A stretch of DNA of 23,441 nucleotides. It comes from a virus. Positions within the stretch are counted from its first letter, which is position 1, and each line of letters starts with the position of its first letter. Positions 1-7,785 of this stretch are shown here, piece by piece. The position numbers and the translations under genes were made by a program. Below the pieces are notes generated by a model. That model saw only the letters and a list, made by a program, of their open reading frames with translations, did not search any database and had not been told where the DNA came from. The DNA is taken from IMG/VR virus record IMGVR_UViG_3300032456_000020, positions 1 to 23,441 of that record; one strand, 5' to 3'.

Positions 1-309
1 CTCAGCGATGTAAGCGCGATCGCGTTCCTTTTGGGATGGAGGACGATATTCAATATCGCTATAATTGCGATCGCCCGTGAGTACCCGCCGAGATGCAATA
101 CCGCTATCTTGTGCATCCGTTTCACTTTCGTCGAATGTGCGATCGCATCGGTTAAGCAGCTTCACCGCCTGGGCAATCCATTGCACCGTGCGACTGTTAT
201 CATTCAATGCCGCCCTGAGAATCACCTCATCGCCAAACGGAACCGCCCGACTGGTATAGCCCAGATGGATTTTAGCCCGTTCTTCATCGACAAAGAGCAG
301 CATCGGCAT
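1..309 (-). CDS. Head-tail connector-region protein, partial copy cut by the window edge
   Basis: This is the left copy of the complete 132-residue gene at 22522-22920. Its ATG at 309-307 overlaps the preceding gene's stop codon (TAATG), and it runs off the window at base 1 after 103 codons. Compared with the other copy it has several substitutions, for example SDIEYRPPSQKERDRAYIAE where the other has SDVEFRAPSQKERDQAYIKE. Position downstream of capsid genes suggests a connector or completion role, which is inference. In the circular reading this is the same locus as the right-hand copy, sampled from another variant. Confidence 0.8.
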   Translation of the reverse strand, partial: MPMLLFVDEERAKIHLGYTSRAVPFGDEVILRAALNDNSRTVQWIAQAVKLLNRCDRTFDESETDAQDSGIASRRVLTGDRNYSDIEYRPPSQKERDRAYIAE

Positions 310-581
310 TAAGTGACCACTCCATCTTTATCTAGCGGTATCCGTTTGCCGCTTGCTTTTGGTGCAGGTGGGAATTTATTAAAGCTGATTTCGTGGGGTT
401 CAATGAAGTCAGGCAACCCAGCAACATCGCCTTTTGGCTGATAGCAAAGCACCATACCAGAGTTATTCAGCAAAACATCTGCTTCAATCTTTTCACCCTT
501 ATAGAACAACTGATCTAAGGGAACATCGACCGAGAAATCACCAAAATAATCAGGGGTCAAAATAATTGGCGATCGATTCAT
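309..581 (-). CDS. Small virion-region protein, 90 residues (left copy)
   Basis: The protein starts MNRSPIILTPDYFGDF and carries the segment LFYKGEKIEADVLL. I recognise no family. It lacks a signal peptide or membrane segment and looks like a compact soluble protein. Its start overlaps the stop of the 201-residue gene by four bases (ATGA), and its own stop overlaps the next start (TAATG), so translation is coupled across three genes. The second copy at 22920-23192 differs at four residues (N2K, N40G, V88A, T90I). Position after the capsid gene suggests a head-completion or decoration role; this is inference. Confidence 0.85.
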   Translation of the reverse strand: MNRSPIILTPDYFGDFSVDVPLDQLFYKGEKIEADVLLNNSGMVLCYQPKGDVAGLPDFIEPHEISFNKFPPAPKASGKRIPLDKDGVVT

Positions 582-1183
582 AGCAAATCACTCCGATAAA
601 TAATATTTAATTCACGTTCCTGTTCATGCGATAGCAAAATGCCATCATCCACCGTAGGGGCACCCACAAGCATTTGAAACACAACCCGCACATCGACCCG
701 CACTGGACGAATTTGAGGCGAGTTTGGCGGCGCAACCGTCGCACCTACGGGCGATTGGTTAGTTCCTTGCAGTGTCCGAGTCCCAGGATCAATATTGCCA
801 GCATGCAAAAACAGCTTAGGGCTGAAGTTGGCAATTAGGGTTTCATTAGATATCTGCTGCACTCCTTGATCTTGTAAGAATCCATTAGTACCAACCTGCA
901 AGGATTGACAAACGTACGGTTGCACATCGGCAAAGCTAGCAGCAACTTTCAAGCGATCGCCAGGGGTACCAACACACGGGTTGTACACCGTAAAGGCAAG
1001 GTCGCGAATTCGTTTCCCTGCACTCACCTGCAAAGGTTGATTGGTGCTGTCTAGAATTGCCCACTCTTTCGCGGGTCTACCGATAAGAGCAACGCCATGC
1101 CAAATCACAGTGATCCAGCCCGGATCGGCTTGCACCATTCCGACGTTATTGCCATAAATGACATTACCTAGGTTCTGTGGCAT
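578..1183 (-). CDS. Virion-region protein of unknown function, 201 residues
   Basis: This gene begins nine bases after the capsid gene, with a strong purine-rich ribosome site (AAGGGGGGACT before ATG), which fits high expression. The protein is rich in beta-forming residues (ITVIWHGVALIG, RVDVRVVFQMLVGAP) and has a Pro/Asn/Gly-rich middle. Its last part, VDDGILLSHEQERELNIIY, looks helical. Position and apparent expression fit a capsid decoration, connector or tail-completion protein, but no family was recognised. The C-terminal 83 codons recur at 23189-23441, with one residue change (SHEQE/SREQE). Confidence 0.85.
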   Translation of the reverse strand: MPQNLGNVIYGNNVGMVQADPGWITVIWHGVALIGRPAKEWAILDSTNQPLQVSAGKRIRDLAFTVYNPCVGTPGDRLKVAASFADVQPYVCQSLQVGTNGFLQDQGVQQISNETLIANFSPKLFLHAGNIDPGTRTLQGTNQSPVGATVAPPNSPQIRPVRVDVRVVFQMLVGAPTVDDGILLSHEQERELNIIYRSDLL

Positions 1184-1192
1184 AGTCCCCCC

Positions 1193-2284
1193 TTAGTTTG
1201 CAAATGTACGCATTTCAATCGAAGTGCCTGAAAATTCGTCATCGTCCAACATATATTCGTATTCACCAAACATTTGCCAGATAAAAAACTCATGCCGCTG
1301 ATAGTCACGACCTTCATAATTACGCACGTTGGGACCGCGATCTGCAACCACCTGACCGACCGTACCAGGTCCAAAAGCCAAGGCTAAATAGGCGCGTTGA
1401 ACGCCGTTGGCTGTGGTAATCAATTTGGTGGGCAAAGTATTCGTAACAAATATCTCAAAGTTTTCATAGATGTACACCACTGGAGGCGGCGAATCAGCAA
1501 CAGGACCCAACCCAGTTGACCTCATCCCACCAGTAATAGGAGGGCTAACCACCGGGGACAGAGACTGGGGGTTACCGCCCTGAATGATGGCGATCGCAAA
1601 CTGTTGAAACTCAGGATCTTCTCGCAAATGCCGCATCCAGCGTTCATCTGCCACAATCCGGCGTTTGCCATTTGCGAAGAATCCCGTATTCATCCGAGAT
1701 AGTTGTTCATTTATCCGACGCAGATCAGATACCGAAGTTTTGTCAGTATTGAGTACGTTTGCATCAGTTTTGGCACCAGGATTATATTTAAAGATGCAGC
1801 GCATGACTTCCATAGCTAGGATGCGATCATCCAATCTGGCATAGTCATCCGATAGCAGCATGGAGCCAATCGACTGATGGAATTCCGTTAAACCGCCAAC
1901 AGAATCATTCCTCCTAGCCCTCTGCCAAAGGGCGTTAACCGCGAAACGCATACTCGCTTCAGTGATGTGCAGACACGCAGGCAGACCATCAAGCGTAGAA
2001 GGTCCAGTAAATTCTTTAACTTTCACTTGCCTGATTTTAGGATCGACTGAAACTGTCCGATTTGTGCCAATAATTTGATCCTCTTCACGGGTTCTTTGCT
2101 GTTTGGATAGACCGCGATCGCCCAAAGTAGGGAACCGCTTAAGCTGGGCATATTGACCCAGCGTTACATTCGGGTCCCAGATTGGCTGCACCTCCAGCGC
2201 CCGGCGCATTTGGTAAAAGCCCGTGCGAGTTTGCAGCAAGCTAGAAAGTAAAACCTCTGGTTCGTATCCGGTTGTTTGTGGCAT
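1193..2284 (-). CDS. Probable major capsid protein
   Basis: This 363-residue protein lies directly after portal and scaffold-candidate genes, the canonical position for a major capsid protein, and has a typical size. A segment around residues 200-225 (NGKRRIVADERWMRHLRED) resembles the region of phage coat proteins where a subunit surface is described as 'grr.ivv...w'. The N-terminal part (MPQTTGYEPEVLLSSLLQTR) resembles capsid N-arms, and the acidic C-terminus contains YMLDDDEF. The internal stretch PPITGGMRSTGLGPVADSPP looks like an exposed loop. The fold, HK97-like by expectation, was not tested. The following gene starts nine bases downstream. Confidence 0.72.
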   Translation of the reverse strand: MPQTTGYEPEVLLSSLLQTRTGFYQMRRALEVQPIWDPNVTLGQYAQLKRFPTLGDRGLSKQQRTREEDQIIGTNRTVSVDPKIRQVKVKEFTGPSTLDGLPACLHITEASMRFAVNALWQRARRNDSVGGLTEFHQSIGSMLLSDDYARLDDRILAMEVMRCIFKYNPGAKTDANVLNTDKTSVSDLRRINEQLSRMNTGFFANGKRRIVADERWMRHLREDPEFQQFAIAIIQGGNPQSLSPVVSPPITGGMRSTGLGPVADSPPPVVYIYENFEIFVTNTLPTKLITTANGVQRAYLALAFGPGTVGQVVADRGPNVRNYEGRDYQRHEFFIWQMFGEYEYMLDDDEFSGTSIEMRTFAN

Positions 2285-2288
2285 TTAG

Positions 2289-2939
2289 TTAATACTGGGG
2301 TGGAAGATATTGAGCAAGATTCTGCAAAATGCCAGCGGCTAACACATCAGAAGGGATCTCATTTGCAGCAGCCAGCATGGAGCCATCAGGAGGGTTAAAC
2401 CCGGCTGCAAGTCGGTTTAGCGCGTCTTGATGATCTAGCTTAGTAGGTGCAGGCTGACCAGGCGCAGGGGGAAACTGGGGACGCTGCTCGGCTAGCTGTT
2501 GATCAAATGCCGCTAAAGTTTGCGATCGCGTTTCTGGGTTCATAATTGCCGCTAAAAACTGGTTGTATTCATCTTGTGTATTGAGCAGTTCACGGTTAAG
2601 CCCTGATAAACTCAGCCCCTGATCTGACAAATATTGATCATTTTGCGGGAACCCATTCGCGTCAAGATCTGCGTCTACCTGATCCGCGATCGAAGAGGTT
2701 GAGGATGGGGGAGCGGCTGAGGTCGAAGAAGCCACGGTCACGAGAGGTTGATCCAGGGTCGGGGATGACTGCGGGTTCGACTGGCTGATCCGCCCTAGTA
2801 GGTTGTTGATCGTTTCTTGATACCACCGGGTCGGGGTTCCCGCGTCGGGCACGGTTGACGGCAGCGGCGACGGCAGCGGGTTCAAACCGCCCGGAGTTTC
2901 CGGCAGATTCGTTGGGGATTGAGGTAAATTCACGTCCAT
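2289..2939 (-). CDS. Scaffold or head-morphogenesis protein candidate, overlapping the portal gene
   Basis: The ATG at 2939 gives 216 residues; an in-frame ATG at 3002 would give 237. The first half is Pro/Ser/Thr-rich and predicted disordered. The second half is acidic and Gln/Ala-rich (ETRSQTLAAFDQQLAEQRPQ) and ends in PPQY. A disordered, helix-containing protein coded between portal and capsid is what scaffolds usually look like. The first 278 bases are also read in another frame as the C-terminus of the portal. No protease motif was seen. A portal-scaffold fusion by frameshifting is a possible alternative. Confidence 0.6.
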   Translation of the reverse strand: MDVNLPQSPTNLPETPGGLNPLPSPLPSTVPDAGTPTRWYQETINNLLGRISQSNPQSSPTLDQPLVTVASSTSAAPPSSTSSIADQVDADLDANGFPQNDQYLSDQGLSLSGLNRELLNTQDEYNQFLAAIMNPETRSQTLAAFDQQLAEQRPQFPPAPGQPAPTKLDHQDALNRLAAGFNPPDGSMLAAANEIPSDVLAAGILQNLAQYLPPQY

Positions 2940-4362
2940 AAGATAAAGCGTTAAGGATAAAGGGTATGAAAGCTTCGGCAATCGTGCCGCCAGTGTTGGC
3001 ATCCACGTAGGGCAAACCGTTGACTGGATTGATCAAAGTTTGGTTTGCCTGTGCAAACATCTGTATAACTTGAGTCAGGTAGCGGATAGGTATGCCGCCA
3101 CTGCCGACCATCATGTCGATTTCCGATTCTGTTTTGTCGGGGAAGATCCATTTCATTGTTTCTTTTGAATTTACGCCAACCTCAGTTAAATTACGCCCAA
3201 CAATCGATCGCTGTAAGGTATCTTGAGCCGTAGGCATAAATACTGCACCAATCCGATAGTTCACACTGCGATCGCCCAGAAATGGTAAACCTTGTCTTCC
3301 CGCAGTAGCAATAAATAACGCCTCTTCAGCCAGCAACGCCATAGCAAACAGTTCACATAGCCCATATTTAAATAGTGCTGCCTGCTTCAGCTTTGCCGTG
3401 GCAATAACCTTGCCATAGACAACCCGCGATTCTGTAGCCGTTTCGATGCCTCGCTCAAGGATACCGCCTAGCGCCTCTCTTAGCTGTTGCTCATACTGGT
3501 CAGAAAACTTTTGATGATCCGTTGGCACCGGATTGATTTGCAGTTGCTCCAGGCGATCGTCATTTTCAAAATCGCCGAACACTTTTTTTAGCTTGCGATG
3601 TTTCCTGATCGGAGGCACAGCGGCGGAACTGAAGCCACTAGCATAAGCAACCGAGTTACGGTCATTCGTTGCAGTGTCATACATGCCGCTATACACTGAC
3701 TCAGCACTTTTGTTTGTAATCAGCGGGTTATAGCAAAACTCTAGAATTTTCTCCACAATGCCGCTGGTGACTTGCTCATGGATATCTAGATGAGATTGAA
3801 TCTGCTCAAAATCACTTTCTCCCAAATTGCCGCCAGCAGGAGGAGGATTCAACACCTCAACATAGGGCAAGTAGCCCAGGGGATTTTCAACGGGGGGCAC
3901 TCCAGCCGGGATTTCCTGATCCAAGTCTGGCTTATTGTCTGATATCGCTGATTCAATTAAGGCAGATGTCACGCGCTGGCACACCCACTTAAGCTTAGGC
4001 GGACTACCCGGCTCGACTGCTTTGTAGGAATAGCAGTATTTCACCGCTGATATATCACCATACTGATCCTGTTCGATTCGATAGCAATCAGGCGTGTAGT
4101 GACGAATCCGGTAAGGCACCCGGTGACTATAGCCATTGGGGTATAGCTCCAGCAATAGCCGCCCTTTGCCGATCATATGGCTGATCATTTGCGGAATCGT
4201 TAGCTCTAACCGGTTACCCGATATCAGCTTTGATAAGAACGTAGCCCTCACACCATTTTCGTCCAGCGCCGGGATGAATTCTACCCCAGTGCCACGGACA
4301 AACGTCACCATCTGCTGATAGTGGTTGATACGTATTTGGGACTCTTGAGATTCAGCGGACAT
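2662..4362 (-). CDS. Portal protein
   Basis: This 566-residue protein follows the large terminase by 26 bases. Portal-like features include the clip/stem-like stretch PLGYLPYVEVLNPP followed by a helix containing FEQIQSHLDIHEQVTSGIVE, and a long helical region LREALGGILERGIETATES. Late in the protein SKETMKWIFPDKTESEIDMM resembles portal wing segments. It forms the dodecameric ring through which DNA is pumped by the terminase. The last 90 or so residues are Pro/Arg/Asp-rich, end in RRRS, and overlap the scaffold-candidate gene in another frame. That tail looks disordered and may not be part of the core fold. Confidence 0.8.
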   Translation of the reverse strand: MSAESQESQIRINHYQQMVTFVRGTGVEFIPALDENGVRATFLSKLISGNRLELTIPQMISHMIGKGRLLLELYPNGYSHRVPYRIRHYTPDCYRIEQDQYGDISAVKYCYSYKAVEPGSPPKLKWVCQRVTSALIESAISDNKPDLDQEIPAGVPPVENPLGYLPYVEVLNPPPAGGNLGESDFEQIQSHLDIHEQVTSGIVEKILEFCYNPLITNKSAESVYSGMYDTATNDRNSVAYASGFSSAAVPPIRKHRKLKKVFGDFENDDRLEQLQINPVPTDHQKFSDQYEQQLREALGGILERGIETATESRVVYGKVIATAKLKQAALFKYGLCELFAMALLAEEALFIATAGRQGLPFLGDRSVNYRIGAVFMPTAQDTLQRSIVGRNLTEVGVNSKETMKWIFPDKTESEIDMMVGSGGIPIRYLTQVIQMFAQANQTLINPVNGLPYVDANTGGTIAEAFIPFILNALSYGREFTSIPNESAGNSGRFEPAAVAAAVNRARRGNPDPVVSRNDQQPTRADQPVEPAVIPDPGSTSRDRGFFDLSRSPILNLFDRGSGRRRS

Positions 4363-4388
4363 GGCAAGACGAAAAGGTTTGTTTAATC

Positions 4389-5789
4389 CTAAGCGAAACT
4401 TGGCGATCGCTTGCCTTTCTTCAGCAAACTAGCCAATGCAATCACGCAGGCATCAGCGAGATCATCATGCTCTAAGTCCGTTCTTAAAAGTTCCGACACT
4501 AAGGAAGTCATAGGGCGATCGCGATTCAAGATGACCAAGCCATTAGCAAAAATGCCGCTAATCCCCTCTAACCGCTGGTCTTTGTCACCTTTTGGGATGT
4601 ACTCACCGCAATGCCAGCTTAACCGCCGTCGTTTCATTTCATCGCGCCAATCCCCAGCAAAACTAGCTTGGTAAGCAACCCGCTCAACTACCATTTTAAA
4701 CTGTCCATATTGTTTTCTTAATTCGCAGATACGGCGGATTTTTTCTAGGTTGCCAGCCATGCGATAGCGCAAAGCCTCCACCACATAATAGAGGTTACCG
4801 ACCCGCCCGATTAATACCATTGCTGTGTAATCACCTTTCTCCTTCTCACTGGCAGCGAGATCCACGCCCATTAGTAGCTCATCAAAGGCAGTAGGCACCA
4901 CCCCATATTTGATCCACTCTGCTTTAATGATCGCTTCATCATCATTGGGCGGGATGACGTTTTGAAATTGGTAAGCAAAGGTGATCGGGTTCTGCTGCTG
5001 CAAATTCTCTAGGAATTCTAGGCTAAAGCGATCCGCCCAGTAGCTCCGACCTTCCACGATCGCACTTTGTTCGATTAACTTCCAGCCCTGGTCAACCGTA
5101 AACTTGGTAGCGTGTAGGTCATCACGCCGGAATCGTGTTCCAATGTTCCTGACTCTGCCACCCGGAATCAAAGTCGGCATAATCACCTCGTCAATGTTGA
5201 TGATCAGCTTTTCGCGGATTTCTGGGTTTGCGATCGCCGCGCTGGATTTAATTAAGTCATCAAATAAAATCAGGTCAGATCGGCGGCTAGTAATACTGCC
5301 CAGGGCACCCACCCCATAAAAGGTATAGTCGCTATCTAGGCTAGTCACCCCGGCTCGTGACTTATCAATCTCCCAATCTGTGTCACTCCAGCGGGAGCCA
5401 GGGCGAATATGCGGGAATACTTCTTGGTACCGTTTGGACTCAAGCAACCGCTTCACTAAGCGACTCTGTTTTAGTGCAACGCTTTCGCTATAGCCAACGT
5501 AGATGATCTGAATATCAGGCGCTCTACCAATCTCCCAAGCTGCATCTAGCGCTAGCCAGGTACTCTTAGCACTCCCGCGAGGCGACAGGATAGATACTTT
5601 TTCATCATCGCCACACAGCAGCGGCAACCATTCTTTGTGATGATCTGCCGGAATTTTGCCAGCGACATATTCACCGAAAATACCAAGGTCATCCCGCGCG
5701 GCAACCGCTTGCAAGGTGATCTGTTGCCGCGCTGTTCGGGGTTGACGAGTTCTATATCGGCTTCGAGTATAGTCTACTAGAACGGGCAT
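4389..5789 (-). CDS. terL: Terminase large subunit (DNA-packaging motor)
   Basis: The 466-residue length is typical of TerL. The Walker A motif is SPRGSAKST (residues about 69-77). Walker B is LILFDD (about 173-178), and the coupling motif is GTRF (about 217-220). The C-terminal RNase H-like nuclease has its first acidic residue in LLMGVDLAAS (D310), then GDYTA (D320) and a late acidic cluster HDDLADACVIAL. All expected ATPase and nuclease elements are visible, so it is probably active. It starts three bases after the endolysin stop and is followed by the portal gene, forming one leftward late operon. Confidence 0.95.
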   Translation of the reverse strand: MPVLVDYTRSRYRTRQPRTARQQITLQAVAARDDLGIFGEYVAGKIPADHHKEWLPLLCGDDEKVSILSPRGSAKSTWLALDAAWEIGRAPDIQIIYVGYSESVALKQSRLVKRLLESKRYQEVFPHIRPGSRWSDTDWEIDKSRAGVTSLDSDYTFYGVGALGSITSRRSDLILFDDLIKSSAAIANPEIREKLIINIDEVIMPTLIPGGRVRNIGTRFRRDDLHATKFTVDQGWKLIEQSAIVEGRSYWADRFSLEFLENLQQQNPITFAYQFQNVIPPNDDEAIIKAEWIKYGVVPTAFDELLMGVDLAASEKEKGDYTAMVLIGRVGNLYYVVEALRYRMAGNLEKIRRICELRKQYGQFKMVVERVAYQASFAGDWRDEMKRRRLSWHCGEYIPKGDKDQRLEGISGIFANGLVILNRDRPMTSLVSELLRTDLEHDDLADACVIALASLLKKGKRSPSFA

Positions 5790-5792
5790 TAA

Positions 5793-6476
5793 TTAACCCA
5801 AGACAGCAGATGCCCTGGCATAGTAGGCAATGCGATCGCTCAATCCATTGATCTCACCCGCCCCACCACCGAGATTGACCATGCGAGAGATTTGCTCCAC
5901 ACTATCACCGCGATCGCATCTTGCATTCATGCCATTGATCATCCACCAAAATCCTGATGCTGTACCGGGATAGGTTTCAGCGACGTATGGACACCCTAAA
6001 TCATAGATTTTAGGATCGCCCATGTAATTAGCAAAAGCTAGATAATTCTCTGGCATAGACATTTGGAGCCACCCAGCCCCACGATACATATATTTACCGT
6101 CTACATCTACCACCATGGGCAGCTTAAACTTTTTTGGGATATACCAACCAGAATTAATTTCTTTGGTATGTCGCAACCCCCCCGATTCATGCCCGATCTG
6201 AGCAAGAAAGTGTCGCATCCTCCGGGTAGTATTTATCTCGAACCGCTCAAGGCAAGCGTTGAGGTCAAAAAGTTGAAGTGATGTAGGCGATCGCCCAAAG
6301 ATTGCAGTTGCTTGGTGCATAGAAATGATCGGAGCCGGGTCATTACGCCACAGTTCAGCGAAACGGTTTAGCGCTTCAGCCGGGATCTGAGTCTGAAGGT
6401 AAGCAAGCGCCGCGACTTGATGCGGTTTGGCTATGTAGAAACGGGCAACGTCCGTCAGTTTGATTGATTTGGTCAC
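5793..6476 (-). CDS. GH19-family endolysin with an N-terminal cell-wall-type module
   Basis: I chose the GTG at 6476 because GAGG lies six bases upstream; an in-frame ATG at 6512 would overlap the preceding gene by 35 bases. This gives 227 residues. Residues about 4-44 form a module (KLTDVARFYIAKPHQ...FAELWR) seen again in the gene at 18582-18926. The rest is a GH19 chitinase/lysozyme domain: FLAQIGHESGGL with the catalytic Glu, then YMYRGAGWLQMSMPENYLAF matching the family's 'RGRGLIQLTGR.NY' motif, and FWWMINGMNARCD. It should cleave peptidoglycan glycan strands at lysis. Its location between the two terminase genes is unusual. Confidence 0.85.
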   Translation of the reverse strand: MTKSIKLTDVARFYIAKPHQVAALAYLQTQIPAEALNRFAELWRNDPAPIISMHQATAIFGRSPTSLQLFDLNACLERFEINTTRRMRHFLAQIGHESGGLRHTKEINSGWYIPKKFKLPMVVDVDGKYMYRGAGWLQMSMPENYLAFANYMGDPKIYDLGCPYVAETYPGTASGFWWMINGMNARCDRGDSVEQISRMVNLGGGAGEINGLSDRIAYYARASAVLG

Positions 6477-6477
6477 T

Positions 6478-7032
6478 TTACACCTCACTTTCCAGTTTTG
6501 CGATCGCGCCATCCAGCACAGCCTTAATCACGTCGTAAGATTCGGTATCTCGGCTGAGGTTGAGCAATAGCTCTGCCAAGCGATAGCCGCCGCTTAGGAT
6601 TAGGGCTTTGCGGTCTTGCAATCGTTGCGTATTGTGCAGCGATTGGGCACTCTGGCGCTGTTCACGCAGTAGGTCTACCAAGTTACTCAGCAGCGACGGC
6701 GAAAAATCGCGGACGTTAATAATGTTGTTGGCAATATTGCTGGTTATCTTGACCACAATTGCCAAGCTAGCAGCATGGGCATCCACACAGTTAATCCCGT
6801 TTGCCTCAGAAATCAGCGCATTTACACAAACAGCTTCAATCCCTGCCGGGTATTCTCGGTTGTACCAAGTCAGGACGCTATCGTAGCTCAGGGCAGGCGC
6901 ATGCTGCAAAAGCCAGCGGTGAATGTCGGTTGCGTTGGCATGTTGGATGCAGAGCGATCGCAGATAGTCTCGCTGTTCGGCAGATAGCTTGGCGATCGCT
7001 TTATCTGCGTTTGTTTGAGGAGTTCTAGGCAC
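6478..7032 (-). CDS. Terminase small-subunit candidate
   Basis: This is the first gene of the leftward late operon, 184 residues, starting MPRTPQTNADKAIAKL. Its N-terminal 70 residues look like a helical DNA-binding domain (RDYLRSLCIQHANATDIHRW, then DSVLTWYNREYPAG). The remainder is helical, with LLSNLVDLLREQRQSAQSL and a final amphipathic helix. Size, helix-turn-helix-like start and location just ahead of TerL (with the endolysin between) fit a TerS that recognises the packaging site. I see no family-specific motif, so this is inferred from context. It could also be a late regulator. Confidence 0.5.
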   Translation of the reverse strand: MPRTPQTNADKAIAKLSAEQRDYLRSLCIQHANATDIHRWLLQHAPALSYDSVLTWYNREYPAGIEAVCVNALISEANGINCVDAHAASLAIVVKITSNIANNIINVRDFSPSLLSNLVDLLREQRQSAQSLHNTQRLQDRKALILSGGYRLAELLLNLSRDTESYDVIKAVLDGAIAKLESEV

Positions 7033-7325
7033 TTTGGCTCAGATTATGGGTGGGTTATTGGCAGGCATACCAACAATCTATTCTATGGTTCCCAGCCACC
7101 AACCCCGATCACCAGAATTCTGGGGGCGATTTGGGTTGGGGCAGGCGCGAGGCATTTCGATGACATATACACACGCCCAGGCGCAAAACAAAAAAAAAGG
7201 CATCGCTGGTAGAACGGTGCCCTGTTCGGTGTCTGTTGCGATTATTACGATCGCAGTTTCATTATGTCATCCAACAATCATGCGGCAATAGGGTAGTCTG
7301 AATGGGCAAGCTACGTTGAGGCACT
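7033..7325. other. Divergent intergenic region, 293 bp
   Basis: It separates the leftward late operon from a rightward gene pair and should hold the late promoter. It contains a perfect 12-bp palindrome CCAGAATTCTGG (7112-7123) and a run of nine A (from about 7190). No convincing -10/-35 pair was seen on either strand. A plus-strand reading frame at 7046-7291 is open, but the product has no recognisable feature and I do not call it a gene. Confidence 0.5.
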
Positions 7326-7751
7326 ATGCAAGTCTTAATCCCTGATTTTCAAGAATATTCTATCGCGCTTAATCCTGACAACCCAATGGATGGAACGCGG
7401 CGACTGAGGGTGGTATGCCGCGAGACTAGTCAGGTTTCTGATGGATACCACACGTTTGATGAGCTGTACAAACATCGCCATTTGTTGTTCTTTGCCTTGC
7501 TTATCCAACACAGTTCAAACGCATATAAGAGTCGCCTGCACTATGACGGATCAAGTTACGAAGGCTGGTTTATTGCAGGGTGTGATTTATTCACAGAGCC
7601 TATTGCATATCATCTGCCCAATTCTATATGGGATTTATGCCCCGTCCGTACAGTTGAACGCGCTCCAGAATGGGACGGACACACGAGTAATGATCTAGTC
7701 GATCACGTAGAGACTTGGCTTAGTCGGTTCACCGCATCTACCCGGCAGTAG
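7326..7751 (+). CDS. Conserved phage protein with SDGYHTFDELY...WDGHTS motifs (copy 1)
   Basis: This 141-residue protein contains VSDGYHTFDELYKHRHLLF (about residues 36-54), then SRLHYDGSSYEGWFIAG, AYHLPNSIWDLC and APEWDGHTSND. I recognise this motif order from hypothetical proteins of many phages and prophages, where the WDGHTS box is the most constant part. The function is not known to me. The conserved His and Asp residues hint at catalysis or metal binding, but this is inference. GAGG four bases before ATG gives a good ribosome site. It is the first member of a tandem pair and lies opposite to the surrounding late genes. Confidence 0.85.
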   Translation: MQVLIPDFQEYSIALNPDNPMDGTRRLRVVCRETSQVSDGYHTFDELYKHRHLLFFALLIQHSSNAYKSRLHYDGSSYEGWFIAGCDLFTEPIAYHLPNSIWDLCPVRTVERAPEWDGHTSNDLVDHVETWLSRFTASTRQ

Positions 7752-7785
7752 GGTAGTCTGGGTGGGCAAGCTACGTTGAGGCACT

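Larger units (their letters stand above)
1..830. repeat. Left copy of terminal redundancy (about 96% identical to 22612-23441)
   Basis: Each base n here aligns with base n+22611 near the right end, without any gap. I counted 34 mismatches in 830 bases. Ten fall in the first 60 bases, and the last 114 bases (717-830) are identical. The repeat covers the 3' part of a 201-residue gene, a whole 90-residue gene and most of a 132-residue gene. Joining the copies gives a circle of about 22,611 bp in which the late operon is continuous. A true diverged duplication is the alternative. Confidence 0.95.

Noticed and set aside
6477-6512. ATG at 6512 as the endolysin start
   Set aside because: It would overlap the preceding gene by 35 bases and lacks a ribosome site, whereas the GTG at 6476 has GAGG at ideal spacing and begins right after the previous stop.
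7187-7240. Possible minus-strand terminator (T run with a short GGCA / TGCC stem)
   Set aside because: The stem is only four pairs with a long loop, and no minus-strand gene ends upstream of it.
7046-7291. Plus-strand open frame in the divergent intergenic region
   Set aside because: Product has no recognisable feature, no clear ribosome site, and crosses the expected late promoter region and a poly-A run.
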